NCBI GenBank assembly: GCA_964557575.1
Contig: CAZLBC010000006.1
Coordinates: 47,202-111,201, forward strand
DNA from: CAZLBC01 sp964557575
GTDB taxonomy: Bacteria; Planctomycetota; Phycisphaerae; SM23-33
Direction: 5' to 3'
Length of the DNA: 64,000 nucleotides
Positions 25,428 through 34,298 of the stretch are shown in pieces. Every line of letters starts with the position of its first letter. Position 1 is the first letter of the stretch. The position numbers and the translations under genes are program-made. Below the pieces are notes generated by a model, which was not told the DNA's origin, did not search any database, and worked only from the letters and a program-made list of their open reading frames with translations.

Positions 25428-26861
25428 TTATTCTCCGTCTGTCGGTGTGCTGGTTGTTTCTTTCCGCCCGGTATCGCCGATCGTATCGAGGCGCCTGCCG
25501 ATGATCCCTTCGACCGTGGCGACCGCGATGTGGTACGCCGCGAGGGTCTGGAGATACTGCTTCCTGACGGATACGAGCGTTCGTTGAGCGTCCAGGACAT
25601 CGAGATAGTCCGCCTTCCCCGCCCGAAACGAGGTCATCGACGCCTCGTGGGCACGGTGTGCCGCGGGCATGATTTCGTCCCGCAGCGAGACGCTTTCCAT
25701 GTGCGCCGCGGCCAGGTCCTGGTAGGCCGTCTGAAAGGCGGCCCGCAGTTGTGCCAGGGACGTTTTCTTTTCGAACAACGTCCGCGCCAGTCCCGCCCGG
25801 GCCTTTGCTATCCCTCCCTGGTTGCGGTCGTACAGCGGCAGCGGCATGGAGAATGCCGCCAGAAATGCATAATCGTTGTTCGGCGTTTCGCCGAAGTGCC
25901 GGAATCCGATCCCGGCGGTAATATCCGGTATGGCACGTGCCGCCGCGAGGGCGACGGCGGCCCGTCGGTGGTGCATCTCGGTTTCCCAGCGGCCCGCCGC
26001 GGGATTGTCTTCCACGTATGCCGCCAGGTCGTCGGCCGGGGGTATGTTCGATACCGCTTCCAGGTTGCCCGCCAGCGCGGTCACGGGTGGGCCGTGGCCG
26101 GCCCAGAGCGCCGCCAGCCCGGCCCGTGCCGCCGCGAGTGTCCTCCTGACGCCGTTATGGCGCATCCGGGCCCGCGCGACTTCGACCCGGGCCTTCGATT
26201 GCTCCAGCAGCGATAACTTGCCGGCGTCGACCATACGGGAAACGGTCTGAAGCATCTTATCGGCCAGCGCCAGGTTATCTTTCGCCACGGCGACCTGGTG
26301 CTGGAGAGAGAGCGCCGCGATGAATTTCCGCGCGGTTTCGGTAATGACGGCCAGCCGCCTGGCCTCGTAGTCCCACCCGGCGAGCCTGCTTTCGAAATGT
26401 GCCAGCCGCTCCCGTTTTGTGCGCTTGCCGCCGAGTTCGACAAGCTGGCTGAGGACGATGGTTGTTTCCAGGGCGTCGGTGCCCCGAAACTCCCCCGAGC
26501 CGCCGATGTTTTCAAACTCGGCTTCCAGTTCGGGGTTCGGCGGCAGACCGGCCTGCAGTCGCGCGGCCTCGGCTTCCCTGACCCCCCAGGCGGCGCTGCC
26601 GAGTGCAGGATTGTGGCGCAGTGCGCGGGCGATCGCGTCACGCAGGGTCAATGGTCCCGCGGCCGCCGGGGCGGAAGGCGCGTTTTTCTCGAGCGGCCCG
26701 CCCGCCGGCGGGGATCCCGCCGGGCCGTCCGCCCGAACGGTGGAGTATGCCGCGCCGAGGGGCCGTCGCGGCGGCACGGAACCGTCCCATTCCGGCGACA
26801 GGCAGCCGGCGGGGCACAGTGAAATAAGAATGATACAGGCGCTCAGGTTTTTCGTGGACAT
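25428..26861 (-). CDS. Outer-membrane efflux channel lipoprotein (TolC/CusC family)
   Basis: A 477-aa TolC-family channel of a heavy-metal tripartite pump. The signal peptide ends at a lipobox-like CPAGC near residue 20, so it should be acylated. A proline-rich linker follows, then two long repeats of coiled-coil helices starting LTLRDAIARALRHNPAL and AAGRWETEMHHRRAAVALAAARAIPDI, the typical internal duplication. FETTIVLSQLVELGGKR-like motifs (here ALETTIVLSQLVELGGKR) are characteristic of metal RND outer-membrane partners. GGAG lies six bases before the ATG. It is the first structural gene of the CBA operon; the small His-rich gene lies 91 bases upstream. Confidence 0.92.
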   Translation of the reverse strand: MSTKNLSACIILISLCPAGCLSPEWDGSVPPRRPLGAAYSTVRADGPAGSPPAGGPLEKNAPSAPAAAGPLTLRDAIARALRHNPALGSAAWGVREAEAARLQAGLPPNPELEAEFENIGGSGEFRGTDALETTIVLSQLVELGGKRTKRERLAHFESRLAGWDYEARRLAVITETARKFIAALSLQHQVAVAKDNLALADKMLQTVSRMVDAGKLSLLEQSKARVEVARARMRHNGVRRTLAAARAGLAALWAGHGPPVTALAGNLEAVSNIPPADDLAAYVEDNPAAGRWETEMHHRRAAVALAAARAIPDITAGIGFRHFGETPNNDYAFLAAFSMPLPLYDRNQGGIAKARAGLARTLFEKKTSLAQLRAAFQTAYQDLAAAHMESVSLRDEIMPAAHRAHEASMTSFRAGKADYLDVLDAQRTLVSVRKQYLQTLAAYHIAVATVEGIIGRRLDTIGDTGRKETTSTPTDGE

Positions 26862-26952
26862 GATCGGCTCCCGGGTGTCTTTACCCTGCGGGTACGCGGG
26901 TGGTGTCGGCGCTGGGACAGCGCACGGGACAATGCCTTCGGGGGGAGGTGCT

Positions 26953-27396
26953 TCAGAGAATGAGTACGACGGAACGCAGTGCCGTCGCGGCCGCCGGCGG
27001 CGGTCTCGACGGGAAATGCGCGGGCAGGCGGCGCGGAGTCAACGCCGGGCGGCAACAGCCCCGGACGATGCCGGCGGGGGGGATAGGGATGCGACAGGAG
27101 ACCGTGTTCCCGTTCTTCCCGGTCCGCGCCGGGCCGCCGGGCAGGGCGACGTCGAAACACCCGTTGTCGCGGTCATCGTTTTCGGACGATTCCCGCACCG
27201 ATATTCCATGCGCGTGATGGACGTGTCCGTCGGCGCACCCGTGGTGTTTTCCGCGGGACAGCGTGTCCGCAGGCTTGATACAGAGATGCCCGCCGCTGCC
27301 GACACAGAGGAATTGCGCATCCGCGCCGGTGATCCCCGCGGGAATCGCCAGGCAGACCATGATGCAGATCCGCACGCAGTCGAACAGGTGGATCAT
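26953..27396 (-). CDS. Small exported His/Cys-rich protein ahead of the metal-efflux operon
   Basis: A 147-aa open frame; the ATG at 27396 is preferred over a TTG at 27405. A hydrophobic N-terminus (CVRICIMVCLAIPAGITGADA) suggests export. It is followed by FLCVGSGGHLCIKPAD and a His-rich segment (KHHGCADGHVHHAHG) with several Cys. Small proteins of this shape, with a C-V-x-x-x-G-H-L/V motif and clustered histidines, are often found just upstream of Cus/Czc operons and may bind metal. The last ~50 residues are low-complexity and proline-rich. No ribosome site is clear, so the gene call is moderate. A specific function cannot be given. Confidence 0.5.
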   Translation of the reverse strand: MIHLFDCVRICIMVCLAIPAGITGADAQFLCVGSGGHLCIKPADTLSRGKHHGCADGHVHHAHGISVRESSENDDRDNGCFDVALPGGPARTGKNGNTVSCRIPIPPAGIVRGCCRPALTPRRLPAHFPSRPPPAAATALRSVVLIL

Positions 27397-27485
27397 AGTG
27401 CACAATCTTAGGCGCTGTGACGGAAAATATCAACGCCGGGTCAAAAAAGGGAGCCGGTAATTGTCGACGACCCCCTGTGCGCGGC

Positions 27486-28838
27486 CTACACCGTCGGCAC
27501 GGCCGCCGGGACGGGGATGCCGGCGGGGGATTCGTAGCGGCCGCAGTGTTCTCCTCCCGCCGCGAGGGGAAGCCGCGCCCGCCGGGCGGCGAACCGCATG
27601 GCCATGTTCACGCCGAAATAGAAGAAGGGATGCCGCCAGTGGCTGCGAAAGCGGTGCAGGATCCCGCGGGGGCTGTAGGTGGCCCGGCGGACCCGCAGGT
27701 GGCCCGCGGCGAGTTCCATCGGGGTCATCCCGGCGGGCCTGAAGACGACGGTGGTGTGGTCGTAATGCTGCCAGTCTTCCGTGAAGAGGCGCCCCTGCGC
27801 CTTGAACCGGTCGTAGACCGCCGTGCCCGGGTAGGGCGTCAGGATGTTATAGGTCACGGAGTGGGCCCGGCACTTCATGAGGAAGGCGTGTGTCTCGTCG
27901 AAGATTTCGGGACCGTCGGAGTCGAAGCCGAACACCACCGAGGCGTGGAAGAGGATGCCCGATTCCTGGATCCGCCGGACGGCCGCGGCGAGGTCCCCGA
28001 GGTCGCGGAAGGACTTCTTCATCCGCGCCATCGATTCCTCGGACACGGTCTCCATGCCGAAGAAGAGTCCGCGGCACCCGCTCTCGTGGGCCAGGCGCAT
28101 CAGGTCCTCGTTGTCGGCGAAGGACATCGATGCCTGTCCCACCCAGATGATGTTCAGCGGCTTCAACGCGCGAAACAGTTCCTCGGCGAAGGCGGGCCGT
28201 CCGACCACGTTGTCGTCGAGGATGAGGTGGTACTTGCCCCCGGCCCGCTTGATGTCTTCCACGATCCAGTCGACGGGGAAGTTGCGGATCCGGCGCCCGT
28301 ACACCCGCGAGACCGAGCAGAACTCGCAGGCGTAGGGACAGCCCCGGGAGGTCATGACCGGGACCACGTTGAAGAACCGCTTGACGATCCCCAGGTCGCG
28401 CCGCGGGTAGGGCACGCGGGCGAGGTCCACGGGTTCCTCCTGCCGGTAGATCCCCGCCATCCGCCCGGCCGCCGCGTCGGCAATCACCCGCGGCCAGATC
28501 TCCTCAGCTTCGCCGACGACGACCGCGTCGGCGTGCGCCAGGCACTCCGCCGGGAGCACCGAGGCGTGGATGCCCCCCATGACCACCAGCGCCCCTTTCT
28601 CGCGGAATCGCTGCGCTATCCGGTAGCCCCGCGGGGCGTTGGAGGTCATGAGGCTCAGGCCCACCAGGTCGGGTTCGAGGGAGAAGTCGATATCCGTGAA
28701 CTCTTCCTCGACGATGCGGACCTCGTGTTTTTCGTCGGTCATGCCGGCCAGGACCCGGAGGGCGATCTCGGGGATCTGCAGGGCGGCGGGTGTCTTGCGG
28801 GTGGGGTCCTGGCAGGGTGAGATCAGGAGAATCTTCAT
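27486..28838 (-). CDS. B12-binding-domain radical SAM protein
   Basis: A 450-aa protein. The start at 28838 (MKILLISPCQDP) is chosen because the N-terminal Rossmann-like B12-binding domain begins there; the longer frame upstream adds 30 non-conserved residues. The N-terminal domain spans ~1-150 (LVGLSLMTSNAPRGYRIA, LVVMGGIHASVLPAECL, DAVVVGEAEEIWP). The radical SAM core follows, with the iron-sulfur motif CPYACEFC (CxxxCxxC) near residue 180, then a GGKYHLILDDNVVG strand and GLFFGMETVSEESM. DUF4070-like C-terminal sequence may be present. Substrate is unknown; related proteins modify lipids, hopanoids or tRNA. It has no clear partner gene here. Confidence 0.88.
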   Translation of the reverse strand: MKILLISPCQDPTRKTPAALQIPEIALRVLAGMTDEKHEVRIVEEEFTDIDFSLEPDLVGLSLMTSNAPRGYRIAQRFREKGALVVMGGIHASVLPAECLAHADAVVVGEAEEIWPRVIADAAAGRMAGIYRQEEPVDLARVPYPRRDLGIVKRFFNVVPVMTSRGCPYACEFCSVSRVYGRRIRNFPVDWIVEDIKRAGGKYHLILDDNVVGRPAFAEELFRALKPLNIIWVGQASMSFADNEDLMRLAHESGCRGLFFGMETVSEESMARMKKSFRDLGDLAAAVRRIQESGILFHASVVFGFDSDGPEIFDETHAFLMKCRAHSVTYNILTPYPGTAVYDRFKAQGRLFTEDWQHYDHTTVVFRPAGMTPMELAAGHLRVRRATYSPRGILHRFRSHWRHPFFYFGVNMAMRFAARRARLPLAAGGEHCGRYESPAGIPVPAAVPTV

Positions 28839-28962
28839 GGTTGAGCAGGGCCACGGAATTTTTTTTGGTTCAGGATAACGTGTCTCAACCGCCGTTTTCC
28901 GGGTATACGCGACGGTATATGTCCGCATGGTAATCCCGGTGCGGGACGGCAGTCAAGTGAAT

Positions 28963-29126
28963 TACGGCCTGCTGAACAATTCGGACCTATCTGCGAAAGG
29001 CCATTTTTCCGCATCTCATCGTCAGTCTCCATCGACGATTCATATAGAATCGTCTGCTTCGACTTCCTTGATCTGCGAAAAACGTGTCTCTTTCTCGTTG
29101 ACGGCCGACTTGTTCAGCAGGCCGTA
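28963..29126. mobile_element. 164-bp palindromic MITE-like element with 22-bp inverted ends
   Basis: The ends are inverted copies starting TACGGCCTGCTGAACAA, matching at 21 of 22 positions (28963-28984 and 29105-29126). A perfect 8-bp inverted pair with a five-base loop (29034-29054) sits exactly at the centre. The arms between show further partial complementarity, so the whole element could fold into one long hairpin. It has no open frame. Ends starting with TA would fit insertion at a TA target, as for Tc1/mariner-IS630 relatives, but the family is not established. A third, solitary copy of the end occurs at 34073-34094. The rest of the 29-base to 120-base flanks in 28839-29156 shows no gene. 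Confidence 0.6.
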
Positions 29127-29156
29127 TCGCTCATAGAACAACGCCCGCCGCGGCGT

Positions 29157-30638
29157 TCATCCCGCCGGCGCCTTCTGCTGCAGCGCCCCCGGGTCGGGTC
29201 GGCCCGGCGGCAGGGGGGACCCGAGCAGGTCACGGCCGCCGTTGTCCGGGACGATCCGCCCGGCACCCCGGCACCGCGAGCCGGCCCCGAGGAGATACCC
29301 GCGCAGCGCTTCTTTGGTCTTCATGTCGATATTCTCTTTCGCCGCGCCGGGAGAGACCAGCCGCGGGTCGGCGGTGACGGGATCGGGATCCGCCGGGTGC
29401 GGCCGGATGTTGACGTAGACGTTGTTGCGAAACCGCGTGTTTATGCCCTTCGCGTGCTTCCCCCACGTCCCTTTTTCCGCGAAGTAGAAGATATTGTTTT
29501 CGAAAAGCGTGTTGAGCGGCGTCCGCTTCTCGCAGAATACCGCGGCGTCCAGGCCCTTCCGGACGTAGTGGGTGTTGTTGTATATGTGGATGTCCCGGGC
29601 CTTGCGCTCTTTTTCGAACCCGTAGAAGTAGATCCCCTCCCGGTCGTTGACGCTGAGGTTGTAGCGGATGACCACGCCGCGGTTGCGCTTCTTCATGATC
29701 CCGCAGAACCACAGGTTGTCGTGGCTGTAGTTGTACTGGATGAACGTCCGCGTGCAACTGTAGTCGGCGTCGAAGCCGCCGCGGTCCTTTCCGCCCGCGC
29801 CGACGTTGCCGTAGGCCTCGTTGTGCTGGATCCTGATGCCGTCGGTGTCGAAGCAGAAGATGCTGTGGCCGGTGCTGTGCCGGCTGCTGTTGGCCAGCAC
29901 GTTGTATTCGTACACGGCGTCCTTGCTGACGCGGGCGATGATATTGTTGCGCCCCGTGCGGTCCACGACGTTGCCGGCCACGTAGACCTTTGTCCACAGG
30001 TTGCGGGCGACCGTGTCCTTTGCGCGGAACGCGACCCCCGAACGGGACGAGGCGTTGCCGATGCCGACGCCGCCGATCCGCTCGATCCGGTTGCCCGTGA
30101 TCCGCAGGTCGTGAAACCGCGCCGGCTTGTTGCCCGTCACATGCACGTGGATCCCGCCGCGGCGCTTCCCGGCGACCGCCCCGTTGACGTCGTGGACGTG
30201 GCAGTTATCGATATGGATGTGCCGGACGGTCCTGCCGGTGTCCTCGGCGAGGACGTAGATGCCGAAAAGCGTCCCCTGGTCGGCGTCCGTGCCGTCGGTG
30301 TTGGTTATCGCGAGGCCGGCGACCTCCCAGTACGCGACGTTTTTCAGCAGCAGCCCGGCGGTGTGCTTGCCCTGCGCGTCGATAACGGGTTTGGGTCCCG
30401 TCCCGTACGTGGAGAGGGTTATCGGGGCCGCGGCGGTCCCGCTGCCGGCGGGGGCGAACATGCCCGCGAAGCGTGCTGCCTTCTTGAAGAGAATCGCGTC
30501 CCCCGGTCTGAAGGTGGCTTCCCGCAGCTCGTCGAACCGGTCCTGTGAGTCGACGCGGTACTCGGCCGCGGGCAGCGGGTGGAAGCGGGCGGCGGCCGAA
30601 AGCATGAGCGGGATGGTATACCACACCGTGTTTTTCAT
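29157..30638 (-). CDS. Exported right-handed parallel beta-helix protein
   Basis: A 493-aa protein. The start at 30638 follows AGGA and opens a signal peptide (cut near LPA-AEY). An N-terminal segment (DRFDELREATFRPGDAILFKKAARF) is typical of beta-helix proteins found in polysaccharide lyases and depolymerases. Repeated short strands with N-ladders follow over residues ~60-440, for example HIHIDNCHVHDVNG, LRITGNRIERIGGVGIGN, YEYNVLANSSRHSTGH, FIQYNYSHDNLW and IYNNTHYVRKG. No unique catalytic set can be assigned, so it could be a lyase, a glycosidase or a binding protein. It is divergent from the GH42-like gene with ~295 bases between. Confidence 0.78.
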   Translation of the reverse strand: MKNTVWYTIPLMLSAAARFHPLPAAEYRVDSQDRFDELREATFRPGDAILFKKAARFAGMFAPAGSGTAAAPITLSTYGTGPKPVIDAQGKHTAGLLLKNVAYWEVAGLAITNTDGTDADQGTLFGIYVLAEDTGRTVRHIHIDNCHVHDVNGAVAGKRRGGIHVHVTGNKPARFHDLRITGNRIERIGGVGIGNASSRSGVAFRAKDTVARNLWTKVYVAGNVVDRTGRNNIIARVSKDAVYEYNVLANSSRHSTGHSIFCFDTDGIRIQHNEAYGNVGAGGKDRGGFDADYSCTRTFIQYNYSHDNLWFCGIMKKRNRGVVIRYNLSVNDREGIYFYGFEKERKARDIHIYNNTHYVRKGLDAAVFCEKRTPLNTLFENNIFYFAEKGTWGKHAKGINTRFRNNVYVNIRPHPADPDPVTADPRLVSPGAAKENIDMKTKEALRGYLLGAGSRCRGAGRIVPDNGGRDLLGSPLPPGRPDPGALQQKAPAG

Positions 30639-30932
30639 TCCTTCATTCCTTCCTTTCCTGCGGCCGTCGGCCGGTACCGCCCCGTTGCGTCGGCCGGTCT
30701 TGCCGGTCGGCCGCGGCGCCGAAGAGAATAACACGTTTCATCCTGGTACGCTGTGCGGTAACATAACCGGGCATGCAGTATGCCTCTCGTCTTCAGGGTA
30801 AAGCAGTTTTACCGCCGGGTACAGTGCCCTGGTTGAAAACGCGGGTCGACCCGGACGCGAAAAGTGGTGCGGGCGTTCCTCGTACCGCGTTCGAATTCGT
30901 GCCGTGCTTGTTTTTCACAAGGAGATACCGCT

Positions 30933-33900
30933 ATGGCGTTACGGTTCACGCGACAGCGACGACACCGGTGGCAGGTGGTCGCGGCGACGTTCTTCATCAC
31001 GGCGGGTATGCCGCTGTTCGCCGCCGCGACGAACACGGCGGCCGAGGTTCCCGCCGTGGAGGGCGACGACCTCGTCGTCGATCCGGCGAACGCGACCGTG
31101 TATTGGGCGGTCGCGGGAGGCCGCGTCCCGCTGGTGCGGCTGGAAGTGCAGATATATCCCGACAGTTGGCAGCCGCGGCTGGCCGTACAGAAATCCCTGC
31201 GGGAGGCCCGGAAAAAAGGAAAGGCGGTGACGGCCTCCTACACCATGGGCGGTGAATACGGGTCTGCCTCGTCGCTGGAGATGACCGGTAAGCCCGCCGC
31301 CGGGGGCCTGCGGATCACCTGTCGTGCGCGGCTTCCGCAGGAGGCGGCGAAGCAGGCGGGGAACAAGACGCGTGTCCTGCTGCACCATGCCGGGACGGGG
31401 CCGCTCGGCAGGCCCCTGGACGTGCGGCGAAAAAAGAACCGGGCGACACTCCTGTTCGGTCCGCTCTCCCTGGTCCTTTCGGCGGACCGCCGGCTGGTCG
31501 CGAAATACCACCCCGGCAGGAAGTATCTCCAGGTGAACCTCACCGCCGCCGGCCGGCGGCACCTGCTGGGCGCGGGCCTGCGGCTGGACCTCCGGTGCGA
31601 TCCCGTGTACAGCGAGCCCCTGGGATTCGACCTCGCCGCACCCCCGGGGCGCCTGGCGGCGGACGTCACGGCTTACTGCGCGGCCCTCCGCATGCGGGAT
31701 ATCGGCGGCGCGGCCCTGCGGGCAAAGATCGCGGTCCTTGAAAAACGGGTCGCCGCCTGCCGGGCCGGCGGGGTCCCGTCCGGCCCGGACCGCCTTGCCT
31801 GCTGGCGGCGCCACTGCGAAATGAAGGGACGGCTTGCCGCCCTGCGGGAGGAGGCCCGGACGCTGGTGGGGAAACACCGCGACGACATATACGCAGCGGC
31901 CAAGCCGCAGAACGAGGCAATGCACTACCGCTTCGGCTTCAGTACCAAGCGGGGGCTGGAGAAGGAACTGCCCAAGTGGGCCCTGTTCGGGCTCAACTTC
32001 TTCCGCGCGGCCCCCGGGCGGGTTATCGATGCCGAGACCCCGGCGGCGGAAGCGGAGAAGTTCACGAACCTGATGGCGGCGGCCGCCCGTTTCGGCTGCG
32101 CGGGGATGGTGCTCGCCGACGGGCCGTATCAGGCCCGGGGCCCGGAGGACAAGACCTGGACCCACGATTTCCTGCCGTCGGAGCGGGACAGCTTCTTTCA
32201 CGCCAACTTCAATTCACGGCGGATTCGCGATGCCTGGCGGCGGGAACTCCGCGCGCAGGCGGCGTGGTTACAGAAGATCCCCAACGTGCGGGTTATCCAG
32301 GTGGGCAACGAGCCCTTCTGGGATGCCTCGCCCAACCCGAAGGTCGGCTACAACCCCGCGGAGGTCGGTTGCAGCAACGCAACCTGGCGGAAACACATAC
32401 TGGCCCGCTACGGGGACGGGGCGGCCTGGCTCGCCGCCCTCCGCCGGTGGAAGACGCGGGCGGAAAAGGAGACGCCGCGTTTCAAGCACGAGCGTTTTTA
32501 CGCCGGCGGCGACTTCGGCGTGATGGTTCCCTGGGACGACTTCGCCGATGCCGGATTCGACCCGGCGGCGATCGAGGGGCTGACCTTCGTGGCATTCCTG
32601 AAAGACCGCTACGGCACCCTCGCCGCCCTGAACCGGGCCTGGTTCGGCGCCGGCCGGGACCGCTACTATGACCGCTGGGAGCAGGTGTTTCCACCCCGTC
32701 CCGTCCACGCCGACGCGGAGACGTCCATGATCGGCACCGCCGGACTCGCCGAGCGGGACATTCCCGCGGCCTGGCATAACGCCGAAAAGGCACCTTACCC
32801 GGCGCGGCGGGACGTACCCGCCTGGGTGGACTGGATGGAATTCGGCGGCCACTGCGTGGCCGACGCCGAGCGGGCATTCCGGGACACCCTGGTCGCGGCG
32901 GGGATCCGTGTCCCCGTCACCACCAACGCGGTCATGGGGCATTACATCAACAACTTCCGGTGGAACGCCGCTGACGTCGGTTGCTACCCGTGGATCACCC
33001 TCAAGGGCCTGGACGCGATGGGGATCGATTTCTACAGCCTCGTCTATATGCAGGCCTACATCGCCTCCCTCCGCGATGCCGCAGCCGGCCGCCCGGTCTA
33101 CGTTCACGAGGTGCGGTTTCCCCTGCCGGGCGGCCGCCAGGGCGCGCACGTAGCAATGTACTGTTTCGCCCACGGGGCCGACGCGCTGGTGTTTTTCGAT
33201 CATCGACGGGATTTCGAGCCCCACGAGGGGCTGCCGCTCCTGGAACTGGCCCGGGCCCTGAACGACGCGGACCTGCAGCACCGCAGCCGTCCGGTGGTCG
33301 ACGGCGTTGCCGCGATCTACTCCCTGGAGTCGCTGTTCCTGGCCGACGCCCGCACCGGCAGCGCCGGTCCGTACCTCGAGCAGTTCCAGGCCCTGGTCAC
33401 GCTCCTCGACCGGTTGCAGGTCCTCTTCAATGTCTACGCCGATCGGCAACTGGAGACCGCCGTTCCCGAACACGTACGTATTATCGCGGCCCCCGGCGCG
33501 GATGCGGTCTCACCGGCGCTGTTGAAAACGCTGCGGGAATGGGTGGCCGGCGGCGGGGTACTCCTGACCACCCCGGACTTCGCGGCCCGGGATCGGTTCG
33601 GACGGCCGCGTCCGGCGAATGAGCGGCGGTGGGTCACGGCGGCGAAGGGCGTGGTCATGATCGACCAGGAGGGACTCCGCGCGTGGCGGCGGGAGGGGTT
33701 CAGGGATATGGGACGGGCACTGGGCTGGGCCAAGCCGGTGCCCCCGTGGGCCGCATCGGTGGCGACGGTTATCGACGACCGCGCCCCGCGGACGGTGACC
33801 TGCCGCGGCCCGGACGACCCGCTTCCCGCCCGCAAGGCCGGTGCCCGGGTGACCGGCGACGGCGTCCTGTTCGTCTTTGTCGACGCCTGGGCCGAGAATG

Positions 33901-34043
33901 TCCGCCTGGAAGTGCGGGGACGGTTCGCGCGGGCCAAGAACCTCTATACCGGCGCCGCCGTACCCGTCACGGCATCCGCCGGCGGAACGGTGACGGTGCC
34001 CGTCTCCCGCGGCCCGGCCGTGGTGCGGCTGGACCCCCGGTAG
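30933..34043 (+). CDS. Exported GH42-like (beta-galactosidase-type) glycoside hydrolase
   Basis: A 1036-aa protein. The ATG at 30933 follows a perfect AAGGAG; the longer frame upstream is not needed. The signal peptide is cut near AAA-TNT. The N-terminal third is beta-rich and unfamiliar. A TIM-barrel region spans ~345-790, with VIQVGNEPFWD (candidate acid/base Glu ~460) and VYVHEVRFPLPGG (candidate nucleophile Glu ~726). LKDRYGTLAALNRAWFG matches the GH42/GH-A style of substrate loop. A trimerisation-like domain follows (IIAAPGADAVSPALLKTLREWVAGGGVLLTTPD), then a short beta tail. Its last codons and stop lie within the left copy of a 30-bp direct repeat. It likely acts outside the cytoplasm on beta-galactosides, but the exact linkage is not determinable. 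Confidence 0.75.
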   Translation: MALRFTRQRRHRWQVVAATFFITAGMPLFAAATNTAAEVPAVEGDDLVVDPANATVYWAVAGGRVPLVRLEVQIYPDSWQPRLAVQKSLREARKKGKAVTASYTMGGEYGSASSLEMTGKPAAGGLRITCRARLPQEAAKQAGNKTRVLLHHAGTGPLGRPLDVRRKKNRATLLFGPLSLVLSADRRLVAKYHPGRKYLQVNLTAAGRRHLLGAGLRLDLRCDPVYSEPLGFDLAAPPGRLAADVTAYCAALRMRDIGGAALRAKIAVLEKRVAACRAGGVPSGPDRLACWRRHCEMKGRLAALREEARTLVGKHRDDIYAAAKPQNEAMHYRFGFSTKRGLEKELPKWALFGLNFFRAAPGRVIDAETPAAEAEKFTNLMAAAARFGCAGMVLADGPYQARGPEDKTWTHDFLPSERDSFFHANFNSRRIRDAWRRELRAQAAWLQKIPNVRVIQVGNEPFWDASPNPKVGYNPAEVGCSNATWRKHILARYGDGAAWLAALRRWKTRAEKETPRFKHERFYAGGDFGVMVPWDDFADAGFDPAAIEGLTFVAFLKDRYGTLAALNRAWFGAGRDRYYDRWEQVFPPRPVHADAETSMIGTAGLAERDIPAAWHNAEKAPYPARRDVPAWVDWMEFGGHCVADAERAFRDTLVAAGIRVPVTTNAVMGHYINNFRWNAADVGCYPWITLKGLDAMGIDFYSLVYMQAYIASLRDAAAGRPVYVHEVRFPLPGGRQGAHVAMYCFAHGADALVFFDHRRDFEPHEGLPLLELARALNDADLQHRSRPVVDGVAAIYSLESLFLADARTGSAGPYLEQFQALVTLLDRLQVLFNVYADRQLETAVPEHVRIIAAPGADAVSPALLKTLREWVAGGGVLLTTPDFAARDRFGRPRPANERRWVTAAKGVVMIDQEGLRAWRREGFRDMGRALGWAKPVPPWAASVATVIDDRAPRTVTCRGPDDPLPARKAGARVTGDGVLFVFVDAWAENVRLEVRGRFARAKNLYTGAAVPVTASAGGTVTVPVSRGPAVVRLDPR

Positions 34044-34066
34044 GTGGTCGCCCTGTCGGTGCGGGT
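34037..34066. repeat. Left copy of a perfect 30-bp direct repeat
   Basis: This 30-base sequence, starting CCGGTAGGTGGTCGCC, recurs without mismatch at 37755-37784 in the same orientation. Here it covers the last codons and TAG stop of the GH42-like gene. The pair brackets 3.7 kb holding intergenic element A, the three-module GH gene and the CE15 relic. Confidence 0.9.
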
Positions 34067-34072
34067 CCTCCC

Positions 34073-34094
34073 TTACGGGCTGCTGCACAATTCG
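34073..34094. repeat. Solitary copy of the MITE-like element end
   Basis: Twenty of 22 bases match the inverted end of the 28963-29126 element (here starting TTACGGGCTGCTGCACAA). No partner copy is seen nearby. It runs directly into intergenic element A. Confidence 0.55.
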
Positions 34095-34170
34095 TGAATA
34101 AACGCTTGCACAGGCCGATAACAACGCTTACGTTAAACTGAAGAATGAGGATATACCTCCTTATTGTCAA
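34090..34170 (+). repeat. Intergenic element copy A (three copies in the window)
   Basis: This copy shares with copies B (52173-52270) and C (58506-58604) the ordered blocks ATTCGTGAA, CCGATAACAA, a short AAC-N6-GTT dyad, AACTGA, GATATA and TTGTCA. It lacks about 14 bases (a CATTTGCCGG block) that B and C both hold. It lies between the GH42-like gene and the three-module GH gene, in the plus orientation. Read on the minus strand it holds TTGTTA, 17 bases, then TTATTC. AGGAGG at 34285 is the ribosome site of the downstream gene. Confidence 0.65.
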
Positions 34171-34298
34171 AAAGGGCAGTATTGCCATACACGACGGTGA
34201 ACGCCGTTGCCCGCGCGTAAACAGGAGAAATCCTTTAAGGGGGATCGTGAAAACACCGTAGCAAAAGGATTCGCAAGACCGAACAGGAGGTTGCGATT

